64,000 bases of DNA from Fibrobacter sp. (GCA_024399015.1 JAKSIC010000003.1:124001-188000); one strand, 5' to 3'; shown: positions 16,233 to 26,054, numbered from the stretch's first letter. Numbers and translations: made by a program. Notes: generated by a model from the letters alone, not told the origin.

Positions 16233-17900
16233 ATGTTTGTATTCAACTCAAGCTCGTCGATTTTGGGCATTACCACAGGGCTACTCGCGATTTCTGCAAT
16301 TTCCGCACAAGCTGCGCCCATCCGTTTGGAAGCTGAAGACGCAGTCCTTGCCGACGACCACAAGGTGGAAGTGGTTTCCAACGCCGCCGTTTCGGGCGGT
16401 TCCTACGTCGCCATGAAGGAAGGCAACCTGGAATTCAAGATAACCGTTCCTGAAACAGGCTACTATACCCTCTGGGCAAACTACATGCTGCCCACCGACG
16501 GCACCGACAAGATTCAGAACCTGACCATCAACGGAGTTTCCGCGGGTCAAATTTCCTTTGGAATGAATGACGAATTCAGCACCATCAAGGGAGCCGGAAA
16601 AATCAAACTGACCAAGGGCGAAAACACCATCGGTATCGTTCATTCCTGGGGCTGGGTAAACCTGGACTACATCGAACTAACGGAATACGAAGCAACTCCG
16701 TTTGCCTTATCTGCCACCCCTGTAACACCCGAACCAACAGAAAGCGCCCAGAAGCTCTATAATTTTTTGCTGATGAACTTTGGCAAGCGAGTTATTAGCG
16801 GTGTCATGACGGAACGCCCCTTTGAAAACGATGGCCAGTACACTCCCCAGACTTACGAAACCCAGACAGAGCTGAAGTACATTGCAGACGCCAGCGGCAA
16901 GAATGTGGTGCTGGTGGGTTTCGACTTTATTCACGCCAGCGGCAGCGGCTCCGACGGCATGTGGCACCAGGGCTACACCCACGCCACATTGGAAATGGCC
17001 AAGTACGTTTGGAAGCAGGGAGGCATTCCACAATTCAACTGGCACTGGAAAGACCCCATGTGGGAAGTGGAAGCCTTTTATACGGAATCCAGCGGCAATA
17101 CTCCCTATACCGAATTCAGCATCGGCAAGGCATACGACATCGCCGGCAAAAAATGGAAGACAGAAAGTGCAGAATACAAGGCCATTGTCCGCGACCTGGA
17201 AATGATTGCCGACAGCCTCTTGACCTTGCAGGAAGCAGGGGTTGCCGCACTCTGGCGCCCTCTCCACGAAGCTAGCGGAAAGTGGTTCTGGTGGGGCACT
17301 GATGGTGCCGAAGCCTGCGTCGCCTTGTACCGTTTGATGTTCGACATCTTCGTCAATCAGAAAGGACTCCACAACTTGATTTGGGTTTGGACCACCGATG
17401 AAGCCAAGGACGCCATTGATTGGTATCCTGGGGATGAATACGTCGATGTGGTTGGCAGAGACTATTACTACTACCCTCGCGAAGCAAACCACTCAAGCCT
17501 TGTGGGCAGTTTCGAAACCGTGAAGGATATTTACGGTGGCAAGAAGATCATCGCCCTTAGCGAAAATGGTTCCGTGCCCTTCCCCGACGAAATGAAGGCC
17601 GATGGAGCCAACTGGAGCTGGTTCATGCCCTGGTACGGAGACTACGCCATGGCGGGTTGGGCAAACGACAACACCGCAGAAACATGGAAAACCGTCATGA
17701 ACAACGAATTCGTGATCACCCTCGAAGATATGCCCGGTTGGGACAAGTACATTATGGAAAAGCCTTTAAGCATTGGCAACAAAATGAACAGAGCTAAGAC
17801 TTATGACAATTCCTTAGTGAAGAAACAGCTGTTCGACTTAAACGGAAGGCATGTTAAGAGAAACAATCAAAATCGATTTAAGATGTTTATAACCAAGTAA
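16233..17900 (+). CDS. secreted GH26 beta-mannanase with CBM35 and rudimentary C terminus
   Basis: A 555-residue secreted protein. A signal peptide (about 1-27) is followed by a CBM35-like domain (about 28-155; RLEAEDAVL ... WGWVNLDYI) and a GH26 barrel (about 170-500) with acid/base Glu346 (RPLHEASGKWFWW) and nucleophile Glu444 (LSENGSVPF). The C terminus is short: only about 25 residues resemble the beginning of a sorting domain (QLFDLNGRHVKRNNQN, then KMFITK), whereas neighbours have 60-70 residues. AGGGG precedes the ATG. The gene is 16 bp from the next GH26 gene, so the two form an operon. Confidence 0.9.
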   Translation: MFVFNSSSSILGITTGLLAISAISAQAAPIRLEAEDAVLADDHKVEVVSNAAVSGGSYVAMKEGNLEFKITVPETGYYTLWANYMLPTDGTDKIQNLTINGVSAGQISFGMNDEFSTIKGAGKIKLTKGENTIGIVHSWGWVNLDYIELTEYEATPFALSATPVTPEPTESAQKLYNFLLMNFGKRVISGVMTERPFENDGQYTPQTYETQTELKYIADASGKNVVLVGFDFIHASGSGSDGMWHQGYTHATLEMAKYVWKQGGIPQFNWHWKDPMWEVEAFYTESSGNTPYTEFSIGKAYDIAGKKWKTESAEYKAIVRDLEMIADSLLTLQEAGVAALWRPLHEASGKWFWWGTDGAEACVALYRLMFDIFVNQKGLHNLIWVWTTDEAKDAIDWYPGDEYVDVVGRDYYYYPREANHSSLVGSFETVKDIYGGKKIIALSENGSVPFPDEMKADGANWSWFMPWYGDYAMAGWANDNTAETWKTVMNNEFVITLEDMPGWDKYIMEKPLSIGNKMNRAKTYDNSLVKKQLFDLNGRHVKRNNQNRFKMFITK

Positions 17901-17916
17901 TTTATTAGAGGTGTTT

Positions 17917-19872
17917 ATGGGTTACAAAAAATATATGTTGAGTGCCGTATTGGCGGCAGGCGTTTTCACCAACGCTCTTGCAACCATGTACGAAGCAGAA
18001 GACCAAGCTGGCGTAGATGCTGCAGCAATCCTTAGCGGCGCAGAATTTTCTGGAGGCAAATACGTAAAGCCGGGCTCTGATGCCATGACCTTTACCGTGT
18101 CGGTAGATGAAACCTCCATGTACGACATCGAAACCAAAGTGCTCATCAAGCAGTACGACTGGACAACTTCCAAAATCTTGGTGAACGGCGTAGAAGTAGG
18201 TTCTATGCTAACAACGCCCCGTAACTGCGACTCCGCATACGTGGTAACCGCTTCTGCAAAGATGAAGGCAGGCAAGAATACGGTGACCGTAGGTAACGGC
18301 GCCATTGGCGTAGACTACATTTCTGTAAACAAGCATCCGGATCCGGAATTCAAGATCAGCGCACTGCCTGTAACACCGGGCGCCACCGAAAGCGCCATGA
18401 AGGTAAAGACTTTCCTTCGTGATAATTTCATGAAGAAGACCATCAGTGGCATGATGATTAGCGACCAGAATTTCAATTACGACTACGGCAACATGAAGTT
18501 GCTCTCTGCCGCAGAATGCACCCCTCAGGATTCCTGCAAATTCTTGAATGGCGAAGATACCTGGAAGGGTCAGACTGACATCGCCGAATTCTACAAGCGT
18601 TCCGGCCACTACCCTGCTATTGGCGGTTTTGACATGCTGTTTGCCGCCGGCGGACATCATGAAGAAGGATGGTTCCGAGGCTATACCGAAAACAATTTGG
18701 TCATGACTGAAGACCTGTGGAAAATGGGCGGCATTCCCACTTATACCTGGCACTGGAAGGTTGGGCAGGACACTGTATTCTACACCCAGATGCAGGGTTT
18801 CAAGAATGCAGGCTGTACCGAAGACGTTGCTGGAACCGCAGAAAACAACACCTGTTTCAACTACACCAAGGCATTCAAGACAGAATCCGTATGTACGGAT
18901 ATGGACTCCACCAAAAACGAATGTAAAGTATCCAAGACAGTATGCCTTGACGCCGACCCGACTTCCAAGGTATACAAGGACATCGTCGCCGACGTAGATA
19001 TTGTTTCCGGCTACTTCAAGCAGCTTGAAGAAAAGGACATCGCCGTTGTATGGCGTCCGCTCCACGAAGCAAGCGGTGGCTGGTTCTGGTGGGGAGTTGC
19101 TTCTCCCGAATGCTACGTTCAGCTTTGGCGCCTTGTATTCGACCGCATGGTGAACGTGAACAAGAACAAGAACCTGATTTGGGTTTGGAACATCAATACC
19201 GACCCCAAGTTCGGTTACGATTACTCCGCCCTCAACGGCGCCTGGTATCCTGGCGATGAGTACGTAGACATTGTGGCCGTAGACATTTACGACCCGCTGA
19301 ACAACCACAATTCCGCAGCCAATTACTGGAACAAGATCATCGAGGAAGTAGGCACCAACAAGATGATTGCCCTCAGCGAAAACGGAGCCATTCCCGACAT
19401 AGACAGCATTGCCGAAGACAAGTCCTATTGGAGCTACTGGATGACTTGGAGCCAAACCTGGAGCGGAAACTTCCTGGAAAAGACTCCTACTGACATGTGG
19501 AAACGCAACCTGGATGATGAACGCATTATTGCCTTGGACGACATGCCTGGCTGGGACAAGGTTGTTGCAGACAAGTCTACGGAAGGCGCCATCATCGCCC
19601 CAAGCAAGGTCATTGCAAACCGTAGGCAGCTGATTGCAGGTTCCATGAACATTGACGTTATTGGAAACACTATCCAGTTAAATGTTCCTGAAGCAGGCCA
19701 TGGCGCCGTGGCGCTCTACGACCTTCGTGGAAAACTTGCCATGAGCATCGCTCGCGGAAACATCAGCGCAGGAACGCTATCCATAGGCACCAGCGTTCTT
19801 CCTCGCGGCAAGTACATTCTCCGAGCTATAGTGGGTAGCAACTCCTTAAACAAGGTTGTGAACGTTCAATAA
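17917..19872 (+). CDS. secreted GH26 beta-mannanase with CBM35 and sorting-like domain
   Basis: A 651-residue protein: signal peptide (1-20, ALA), CBM35-like domain (about 22-140; MYEAEDQAG ... IGVDYI), GH26 barrel (about 155-545) with acid/base Glu384 (RPLHEASGGWFWW) and nucleophile Glu488 (LSENGAIPD), and a C-terminal sorting-like domain (about 580-651; AVALYDLRGK ... LPRGKYILRA). Compared with the other two GH26 proteins it carries a Cys-rich insert (about 205-225 and 300-345) that could form extra disulfides near the active cleft. The ATG at 17917 is preferred because AGAGG lies 5 bases upstream. Second gene of the two-gene GH26 operon. Confidence 0.91.
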   Translation: MGYKKYMLSAVLAAGVFTNALATMYEAEDQAGVDAAAILSGAEFSGGKYVKPGSDAMTFTVSVDETSMYDIETKVLIKQYDWTTSKILVNGVEVGSMLTTPRNCDSAYVVTASAKMKAGKNTVTVGNGAIGVDYISVNKHPDPEFKISALPVTPGATESAMKVKTFLRDNFMKKTISGMMISDQNFNYDYGNMKLLSAAECTPQDSCKFLNGEDTWKGQTDIAEFYKRSGHYPAIGGFDMLFAAGGHHEEGWFRGYTENNLVMTEDLWKMGGIPTYTWHWKVGQDTVFYTQMQGFKNAGCTEDVAGTAENNTCFNYTKAFKTESVCTDMDSTKNECKVSKTVCLDADPTSKVYKDIVADVDIVSGYFKQLEEKDIAVVWRPLHEASGGWFWWGVASPECYVQLWRLVFDRMVNVNKNKNLIWVWNINTDPKFGYDYSALNGAWYPGDEYVDIVAVDIYDPLNNHNSAANYWNKIIEEVGTNKMIALSENGAIPDIDSIAEDKSYWSYWMTWSQTWSGNFLEKTPTDMWKRNLDDERIIALDDMPGWDKVVADKSTEGAIIAPSKVIANRRQLIAGSMNIDVIGNTIQLNVPEAGHGAVALYDLRGKLAMSIARGNISAGTLSIGTSVLPRGKYILRAIVGSNSLNKVVNVQ

Positions 19873-19911
19873 AGCCGCGCTGTTCGCAGTAGCAAATTAA
19901 CTATAAAAAAG

Positions 19912-19948
19912 AAAACTGCCGTTTGACGTAAGTCGCGGCAGTTTTTTT
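19912..19948. terminator. terminator between convergent GH26 and CE6 genes
   Basis: AAAACTGCCG (19912-19921) pairs with CGGCAGTTTT (19936-19945), T8 on the plus strand and T-run on the minus strand. Confidence 0.85.
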
Positions 19949-19969
19949 TGCAGTTTTTTTTGCGGTTCC

Positions 19970-21514
19970 TTACTTTTCCACGTTGCGAATCATCATCGTT
20001 TTTCCGTTACCTTTTAGTATGAACACGCCCTTGCCCAAATTACGGACTTTAGTACCTTCGCTTACACCTAGGTAATTTCCGTTAATGTCAAAGACCTTAT
20101 AAGTTGCGGACTTGTCAAGTTCCAGTCGTACACCTTTGTTGCCGATGGCTGCGGTAGTATCTGCACGACTTGCAAAATCCAGCCAGTCGACATTCACGTA
20201 GGAGCCGTCAATAACAAGCTTCAGTACGTGTTCGCCAGCAGCGATTTCCGAAGTCTTAAAGGTAATTTCCTTGTAATCACCCCAGCCGCCAATGCTATCC
20301 ACCTTGACGGTATCCGTAATGGGTTTGTCATCCATTTCCAAGTGGAAAGCACTACCCTTTGCGGCGCTGGCCACGCGAGCTACTACAGAGTAATCTACAG
20401 CGTCAGCAACTTTCACGGTATATTTAAGCCATTCGCCCTTTTCGGTGTAGCCAATCACATAAGAACCCGGTTCTGCAGTAAGTTCTTCAATGTCCACGCC
20501 ATCATTGCGGTAGGCCTTAGACTTGTTTTCGGAATCGTTATCCAAGTAGGATTTTCCGATGGAGCCAACACCGGGTTCATCATAGTTTTCCACCTGGAGC
20601 TTGCCCGGGATTTCCGCAACAACACCCTTGAAAGGAGTATGAGGAGACGGCGGAACAGAAACACGGTTCATATGTTCCAGCATCACCTTAGCGTAACGCT
20701 TACCAAATTCAATGTAACCGGCGCGGTTAAAATGATAACTATCGCCAGCACTTCCAAGACCAGATGAAGAAACCGGCCAAGCATTGTCCATCACCTTGGT
20801 AATGCGCTGCACCTGGCTTGTACTAAAACTCCTGCAGCAACCATCTTCACGCATTTCTCCAGCAAGCAGCGGAACCGTATCGGAGCTAAGCCCAAGATCC
20901 TTCAGCATGTCGTCGCGAATTTTCTTGAGGTCTTCGGCCCAATGATTATTGTTCCAGTCCGATTCGCCCTGGTGAACAATGATACCCTTGATGACGCCAT
21001 CCTTTTGGGCAATCTTTGCAAGGTCTATAATTCGTTTGTACAAATTGCTATCGTAAGCCTTTGCCCAGTTGATAATCCAGTTTTCCTTTTGACGGTCCGG
21101 ATCTTCGAGATAAGCTTGCCAATTGTCCTTATCGAACAACTTAAGTGCAGTGCCACCCACAGCAACAGAAATGATACCCACCGTTACGTCAGGTAGAGAA
21201 TCCACCAAGGTACGCCCAAAGTAATCAGCAACAGAAATGCTAGGAGGATTATCGCAATTTGCCAACTGTGAAGTAGCATCGGTCCAAACACCCAAAGTGC
21301 GTCCCTTGGCCGGGCAATCCATAGAAGGCAAAAGTTTAAATCGTGGATAAGGCTTTGTTTCTGGTTCTGCAGCACCTGCGGCACCCGCCATATTGGACTG
21401 ACCAAAGGCAATGTAGATGTGGAAATTCGGATCGGGCGCAGCATTTACATTAGATGCTGTTCCAAACAAAAATGCTCCAGCTACAGCCAAGACCTTAAAC
21501 AATTGTTTTTTCAT
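19970..21514 (-). CDS. secreted CE6 acetyl xylan esterase with CBM6
   Basis: A 514-residue secreted esterase. After a signal peptide (1-26, NAA) comes an SGNH-like CE6 domain (about 27-300): nucleophile Ser40 in the block-I motif FGQSNMAG, a conserved HQGESD block and the catalytic His in DSYHFNRAGY. A CBM6-type beta-jelly roll follows (about 318-455; KLQVENYDEPG ... GSYVNVDWLDF), and a C-terminal segment (about 465-514; ATYKVFDINGNYLG ... KGVFILKGNGK) like a sorting domain. CE6 enzymes deacetylate xylan. ATG 21514 is chosen over an upstream alternative because the signal peptide begins MKKQLF and GGGGT lies 6 bases before it. It is convergent with the mannanase operon. Confidence 0.9.
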   Translation of the reverse strand: MKKQLFKVLAVAGAFLFGTASNVNAAPDPNFHIYIAFGQSNMAGAAGAAEPETKPYPRFKLLPSMDCPAKGRTLGVWTDATSQLANCDNPPSISVADYFGRTLVDSLPDVTVGIISVAVGGTALKLFDKDNWQAYLEDPDRQKENWIINWAKAYDSNLYKRIIDLAKIAQKDGVIKGIIVHQGESDWNNNHWAEDLKKIRDDMLKDLGLSSDTVPLLAGEMREDGCCRSFSTSQVQRITKVMDNAWPVSSSGLGSAGDSYHFNRAGYIEFGKRYAKVMLEHMNRVSVPPSPHTPFKGVVAEIPGKLQVENYDEPGVGSIGKSYLDNDSENKSKAYRNDGVDIEELTAEPGSYVIGYTEKGEWLKYTVKVADAVDYSVVARVASAAKGSAFHLEMDDKPITDTVKVDSIGGWGDYKEITFKTSEIAAGEHVLKLVIDGSYVNVDWLDFASRADTTAAIGNKGVRLELDKSATYKVFDINGNYLGVSEGTKVRNLGKGVFILKGNGKTMMIRNVEK

Positions 21515-21747
21515 ATCAACCCCATAGCACCATATTGTGCAAAAAACTCTCAAAAACACCACTTCATGAGAGTTGAACTCAAGTCAATATGAATATAGGC
21601 GTATTTTTGTGATTTTAAACATATGCGACATAAATCCCCATGGAATATTTATCCACGAGGGTTGCAGCAAAGCCACGTAGTACAAGACTTTATGAAAAGT
21701 TTTCTAAACCAAATTTCTATCTTTTGCGAAAAATATTTGGTGTTAAT

Positions 21748-24165
21748 ATGTCTGAAAAGCATCCTTTGTACTTTACCATTCACGGCCATTTCTATCAGCC
21801 GCCCCGCGAAAATCCCTGGACCGGTGTTATTGAAAACCAGCCTAGCGCACGCCCCAACCACGACTGGAACGATCGTATCGCCAGCCAGTGCTATAGTCCC
21901 AATTCCGCTAGCCGAATTCTTTCCCCTAACGGCCGCATTGTGGACATCGTCAACAACTATGACTTTATGAGCTTCAATATGGGTCCCACCCTCATGGGTT
22001 GGATTCGTACCAACGCTCCCGCCACCTACAAGCGCATCCAGGAAGCAGACAAGCGCAGCATGGAACGTTTGAATGGTCACGGCAATGCCATTGCACAGGT
22101 CTACAACCACATCATCATGCCGCTGGCATCTGCAGAAGACAAGAAGACTCAGATTCACTGGGGCATCGAAGACTTCAAGAGCCATTTCGGCCGTATGCCG
22201 GAAGCAATGTGGTTGGCAGAAACCGCCATCAACTTCGAAACCGTTGTTGAACTCATCAAGGCCGGCATCAAGTACACCATCCTCTCCCCCACTCAGGCAG
22301 ATTCCTTCCGCAAGTTTGGCGACGTAGAATGGACCGGTTGCAGCAATACCGATATCGACACCACCCGTCCCTATCGCATCTACCCCCGCGATAAGGAAGG
22401 CAACCTGGTTTGCGACGGTTACCTGGATGTATTCTTCTACAACCCCTGGCTTTCTTCTGCTGTGGGCTTTGAACATTTGCTCCGCGATGCAGGCACTTTC
22501 GGCCGTCGCATCAAGGACGCCTGGGATGAAAACCGTGAAGACCCGCAGTTGGTCAGCATCGGTACCGATGGTGAATCCTACGGTCACCACGAACCCTTTG
22601 GCGACATGTGCGCCGCATGGCTCTACAACCACTACGCACCGGAAAACAACATGGTTCCCGTGAACTACGGTTGGTTCCTGGAACAGTTCCCGCCTGAACA
22701 CGAAGTTCTCCTGAAGAACTTCTACAGCGAAGGCTGTGCATGGAGCTGCGCCCACGGCGTTGGCCGCTGGTACCGCGACTGCGGTTGCTCCACCGGTGGT
22801 GGCCCCGATTGGAACCAAAAGTGGCGCGGTCCTCTCCGCGACGCATTCAACCATTTGAAGAAGTTGGCAGACGATGTATTCGTCCGCGAATTTGCAAAGA
22901 TTTCCAACGTGGATCCCTGGGATGCCCGTAACAACTACGTGCAGGCATTGGTGGTTCCCGAAGACAAGAGCCGCCTCAAGGCATTCCTGGATGCAACTGT
23001 CAAGGATCCGAAGAACGAAGCCCAGTGCGCTCGTGCCGTTCGCCTCCTTGAAATCCAGAAGTTCTGCATGTTCAGCTTTACCAGCTGCGGTTGGTTCTTC
23101 AACGATATCGAAGGCCTGGAACCGGTGCAGAACATGCGCTACGCCCTCCGCGCCATGGAACTCTTGGATCCGTTCCTGCCCCGCGACCACCACATTCGTA
23201 ACCAGGTGCTGAGCATCCTCGCCCGCGCCACCAGTAACGAACACAAGTGGAACGGCGCCGAAGTCTTTACCCGCTACGCCGAGGAACAGGTCCCGGTTGT
23301 GGTTAAGCAGATGGCAGAACGAGCCGCCATCTTCCACATGGGTCTTGAGGACAGCTACGAAAACAAGGACGAACGCATGGTGGCTTCCAAGATTGCAAGC
23401 CGCCGCCGTCAGACCTTGGTCCGTGCAGAATACAACGACAAGTTGATCGATGAAACCCGCATCGCAACCGCCTTGGTCATTACCGACCCCATGGGCCGCG
23501 TCAACATTGTGGTTGCCGATGGCGAAAACGAACAGAACGGTTTGAAGTTCGTCGAAAACCCCAGTATGACTACCGAGGAGCTTCAAAGCGAATACCCCAC
23601 TGCCTATGTGGTCCGCATGAAGGACTTGATGAGCGACTCTCTCAAGCGCATCAACCAGTTGTCCACCCGCAAGGACCTGACCGCCATTACGGAATCCTTC
23701 TGCGACATTGCAGCAAAGCTGAATCTTTCCATCGACAGCTTGGCCGACCCCGACCATACCCTGCCCGACACCTTGCGCAAGATTCTCTCCCTGGAAATCA
23801 ATTCCAAGATCCACCACCTTGCCCTGCAGTACATGGAAAAGAACGACCAGAATCTTTTCAACGAAATTCGCGTCCTCGTTGACGAAGCAATTTCCCTGGA
23901 AACCACATTCAGCTTCGGCGGTACCGGCAGAATGTTCTTCGCCAAGCTTTCTGAACTTATCGACGCCGTATCCGTCAAGTTCGACAAGGCTTCCGTGGAA
24001 CACATCACCGGCCTCATCACCGTGGCCGACTGGCTCGAACTCGGCATCGACAAGACCAGCCTTGAAAACAAGGTATTCCCCTTCTACAAGGAATACATCA
24101 AGGATCCGGATGGCAAGATGGCCGGCCTCAAGCCCATGTTCAGCTGGTTGAACTTCGAGGTTTAG
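21748..24165 (+). CDS. GH57-family glycoside hydrolase with DUF3536 domain
   Basis: An 805-residue protein without signal peptide, so probably cytosolic. The GH57 N-terminal signature appears as HGHFYQPPREN (12-22 in this numbering). The putative nucleophile Glu lies in MWLAETAIN and the acid/base Asp in GTDGESYGHHEP. The second half (about 420-805) matches the DUF3536 extension found with this GH57 subgroup. Known GH57 members act on alpha-glucans (amylase, branching, transglycosylation); this subgroup is uncharacterised to my knowledge, and a role in glycogen metabolism is only a guess. The stop codon is one base before hpt, indicating an operon. Confidence 0.85.
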   Translation: MSEKHPLYFTIHGHFYQPPRENPWTGVIENQPSARPNHDWNDRIASQCYSPNSASRILSPNGRIVDIVNNYDFMSFNMGPTLMGWIRTNAPATYKRIQEADKRSMERLNGHGNAIAQVYNHIIMPLASAEDKKTQIHWGIEDFKSHFGRMPEAMWLAETAINFETVVELIKAGIKYTILSPTQADSFRKFGDVEWTGCSNTDIDTTRPYRIYPRDKEGNLVCDGYLDVFFYNPWLSSAVGFEHLLRDAGTFGRRIKDAWDENREDPQLVSIGTDGESYGHHEPFGDMCAAWLYNHYAPENNMVPVNYGWFLEQFPPEHEVLLKNFYSEGCAWSCAHGVGRWYRDCGCSTGGGPDWNQKWRGPLRDAFNHLKKLADDVFVREFAKISNVDPWDARNNYVQALVVPEDKSRLKAFLDATVKDPKNEAQCARAVRLLEIQKFCMFSFTSCGWFFNDIEGLEPVQNMRYALRAMELLDPFLPRDHHIRNQVLSILARATSNEHKWNGAEVFTRYAEEQVPVVVKQMAERAAIFHMGLEDSYENKDERMVASKIASRRRQTLVRAEYNDKLIDETRIATALVITDPMGRVNIVVADGENEQNGLKFVENPSMTTEELQSEYPTAYVVRMKDLMSDSLKRINQLSTRKDLTAITESFCDIAAKLNLSIDSLADPDHTLPDTLRKILSLEINSKIHHLALQYMEKNDQNLFNEIRVLVDEAISLETTFSFGGTGRMFFAKLSELIDAVSVKFDKASVEHITGLITVADWLELGIDKTSLENKVFPFYKEYIKDPDGKMAGLKPMFSWLNFEV

Positions 24166-24166
24166 C

Positions 24167-24691
24167 ATGTACAAGATGTCCGAAAAGCCGATGATTACGG
24201 CAGAACAGATTCAAAAACGCGTAAGCGAGCTGGCAACAGAAATTGCCAAGTCCTTTGAATTTGACGTAATCCTTTCGGCTTTGACGGGCGCCTACATGTT
24301 CACTTCAGATCTTAGCAGAGCTTTAGCCAACACCAAGCACCGCATCGCTTTCATCAAGGCATCCAGCTACGGTTCCGGTATGGAATCCAGCGGAAAGCTG
24401 AAAGTCAGCGGCATGGAACATCTTGATCTCAAAGGCAAGAAAGTTCTTTTGGTGGATGACATTCTAGACACAGGAAACACCATGTGTACTTTGGTTTCCG
24501 TGCTGAAGGAATCTGGAGTTTCCGACGTTCGCACTTGCGTTTTGATGAACAAGGAAGAACGTCGCACAGTAGATTTCCATGCCGACTTCGTAGGCTTTGA
24601 AATCAAAAACGAATTTGTGGTTGGCTACGGATTGGACTTCAACGAAGACTACCGCACCCTTCCAGAAGTTTGGACTTTAATTGAAGCATAG
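24167..24691 (+). CDS. hpt: hypoxanthine phosphoribosyltransferase
   Basis: A 174-residue purine salvage enzyme transferring the ribose-5-phosphate of PRPP to hypoxanthine or guanine. The PRPP-binding signature VLLVDDILDTGNT (about 92-104) is intact, the SYGSGMESSG flexible loop is present and the C-terminal VGYGLDFNEDYR motif is typical. The start at 24167 is supported by GAGG 8 bases upstream inside the preceding gene; a second possible start is three codons later. Second gene in the operon with the GH57 gene. Confidence 0.93.
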   Translation: MYKMSEKPMITAEQIQKRVSELATEIAKSFEFDVILSALTGAYMFTSDLSRALANTKHRIAFIKASSYGSGMESSGKLKVSGMEHLDLKGKKVLLVDDILDTGNTMCTLVSVLKESGVSDVRTCVLMNKEERRTVDFHADFVGFEIKNEFVVGYGLDFNEDYRTLPEVWTLIEA

Positions 24692-24703
24692 AGTTGAGGA
24701 ATT

Positions 24704-25201
24704 ATGGCTAATAATGATTTTGATGACGTTAGGCTTCACGCCACCCAGACCATCGACGCTGTAGGCAGAAGCTATAGCAAAATCAGCCGTGGCAAACGTT
24801 TTATTATCAACCTCGTTGTTTACATGCTGTTCTTTGTTGGCGGCTTCATCACCTGCAGCGTTATGAATAACGTTCCCAGCGAAGGCACCATCGAACGCGT
24901 CGCCGCCCAGCCTGACTTGCCTAACAAATGCAAGTACCGTTACGACCGTGCCATGGAATACGCCATCATGCACGAATGCGTTTTCGCCAAGGGCACTCCC
25001 CGTAACGACGCCCAGCTAATCCAGCGAATCAACTACTGTACCTGCGCCCTTGAAGGTGTGCAGAAGAAGAAGCCCTACCAGAAGATGTTCGAAAACAACC
25101 TGGTGGACTTCACCTTCAAAATCCGCGAAGAAAACCTTTGCCAGGAAAACAAAGTTATCCCCACCCTCGAAAACGAAGAACCGGTTAAAGACAACAAATG
25201 A
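24704..25201 (+). CDS. hypothetical membrane-anchored protein
   Basis: A 165-residue protein of unknown function. A basic N-terminal part (about 1-32) precedes a single transmembrane segment (about 33-53), and the rest is soluble with four cysteines (around residues 66, 85, 107 and 109) that could form disulfides if exported. The C-terminal tail is acidic. It starts 12 bases after hpt and its stop overlaps the cysE start by 4 bases (ATGA), so it belongs to the hpt-cysE operon and is translationally coupled to cysE. No recognisable family. Confidence 0.75.
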   Translation: MANNDFDDVRLHATQTIDAVGRSYSKISRGKRFIINLVVYMLFFVGGFITCSVMNNVPSEGTIERVAAQPDLPNKCKYRYDRAMEYAIMHECVFAKGTPRNDAQLIQRINYCTCALEGVQKKKPYQKMFENNLVDFTFKIREENLCQENKVIPTLENEEPVKDNK

Positions 25202-25983
25202 CTTTAGAAGAACTTGAAAAGAACATCCGCGAAGAAGCTGATAAACTGTTGCAGCAGGAACCGCTGTCGGTTTTGATGATTAAGGAACAAGTTACTTCGA
25301 GAAAGAATTTCTCGGAAATGCTTTCGGTTACTTTGTCTTGTCAGCTGGCCGGTGAAGTTATCGACCGTGCAGAACTGGAAAGGATGTTCAACGCCATCTA
25401 CGCCAAGTATCCCGAACTTGTAATGAGCGCATGCAAGGACTTGCACGCAACTGTGATGCGTGACCCGGCTTGTACAAGTTATCTGGAACCGATGTTGTTC
25501 TTCAAGGGTTTCCAGGGTTTGCAGGCATACCGTGTGGCACACGTTCTTTGGGAAGAAAACCGTTCCTTCCCCGCCAAGATGCTTCAGAGCATTATCAGCC
25601 GCAAGTTCGGCATGGATATTCACCCGGCAGCAAAGATTGGCTACGGTCTTTTGATTGACCACGCCACCAACATTGTGATTGGCGAAACTGCAGTTATCGG
25701 CAACAACGTCTCCCTGCTTCACGGTGTCACCCTGGGTGGTACCGGTAACGAAGTCGGCGATCGTCACCCGAAGCTTGGCGCAGGCGTCATGGTGGGCGCA
25801 CACGCCCAGCTCCTTGGCAACATCCACATTGGCGATGGTGCAAAAATCGGAGCCGGCGCAGTGGTAGTCAGCGACGTTCCTGCACACACTACATACGCAG
25901 GCGTGCCCGCAGTTCAGGTGGGTCGTCCCCACGACGAAATGCCCAGCTTCAACATGCAGCAGGACTTCACCCGCGACGCGTAA
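25198..25983 (+). CDS. cysE: serine O-acetyltransferase
   Basis: A 261-residue enzyme that makes O-acetylserine from serine and acetyl-CoA, the first step of cysteine synthesis. It has an N-terminal helical domain (1-130) and a left-handed beta helix of hexapeptide repeats (about 140-235) with the catalytic block DHATNIVIGETAVIG and VTLGGTGNEVGDRHP. Usual bacterial CysE has DHGTG at the first position; here it is DHATN, a mild deviation. Start overlaps the preceding gene (ATGA). The C-terminal extension DFTRDA is short, with no classical EI(I/L) tail for CysK binding. Confidence 0.93.
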   Translation: MTLEELEKNIREEADKLLQQEPLSVLMIKEQVTSRKNFSEMLSVTLSCQLAGEVIDRAELERMFNAIYAKYPELVMSACKDLHATVMRDPACTSYLEPMLFFKGFQGLQAYRVAHVLWEENRSFPAKMLQSIISRKFGMDIHPAAKIGYGLLIDHATNIVIGETAVIGNNVSLLHGVTLGGTGNEVGDRHPKLGAGVMVGAHAQLLGNIHIGDGAKIGAGAVVVSDVPAHTTYAGVPAVQVGRPHDEMPSFNMQQDFTRDA

Positions 25984-26017
25984 TGTCATTGCGAGGAACG
26001 TAGTGACGAAGCAAACG
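25984..26017 (+). repeat. TGTCATTGCGAG dispersed repeat
   Basis: TGTCATTGCGAGGAACG followed by TAGTGACGAAGCAAACG, directly after the cysE stop codon. TTGC and GCAA at the ends and internal AACGTAGTGAC make it a weak hairpin. Same family as 45928-45955 and 46418-46451. Confidence 0.8.
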
Positions 26018-26054
26018 AAGTAGGCTCCACCCAACGTTCCAAAGCAGAAACTTC

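Noticed and set aside
21640-21747. N-terminal extension of the GH57 protein
   Set aside because: The extra 36 codons are unlike the family; the frame starting MSEKHPLYF at 21748 fits the conserved beginning.
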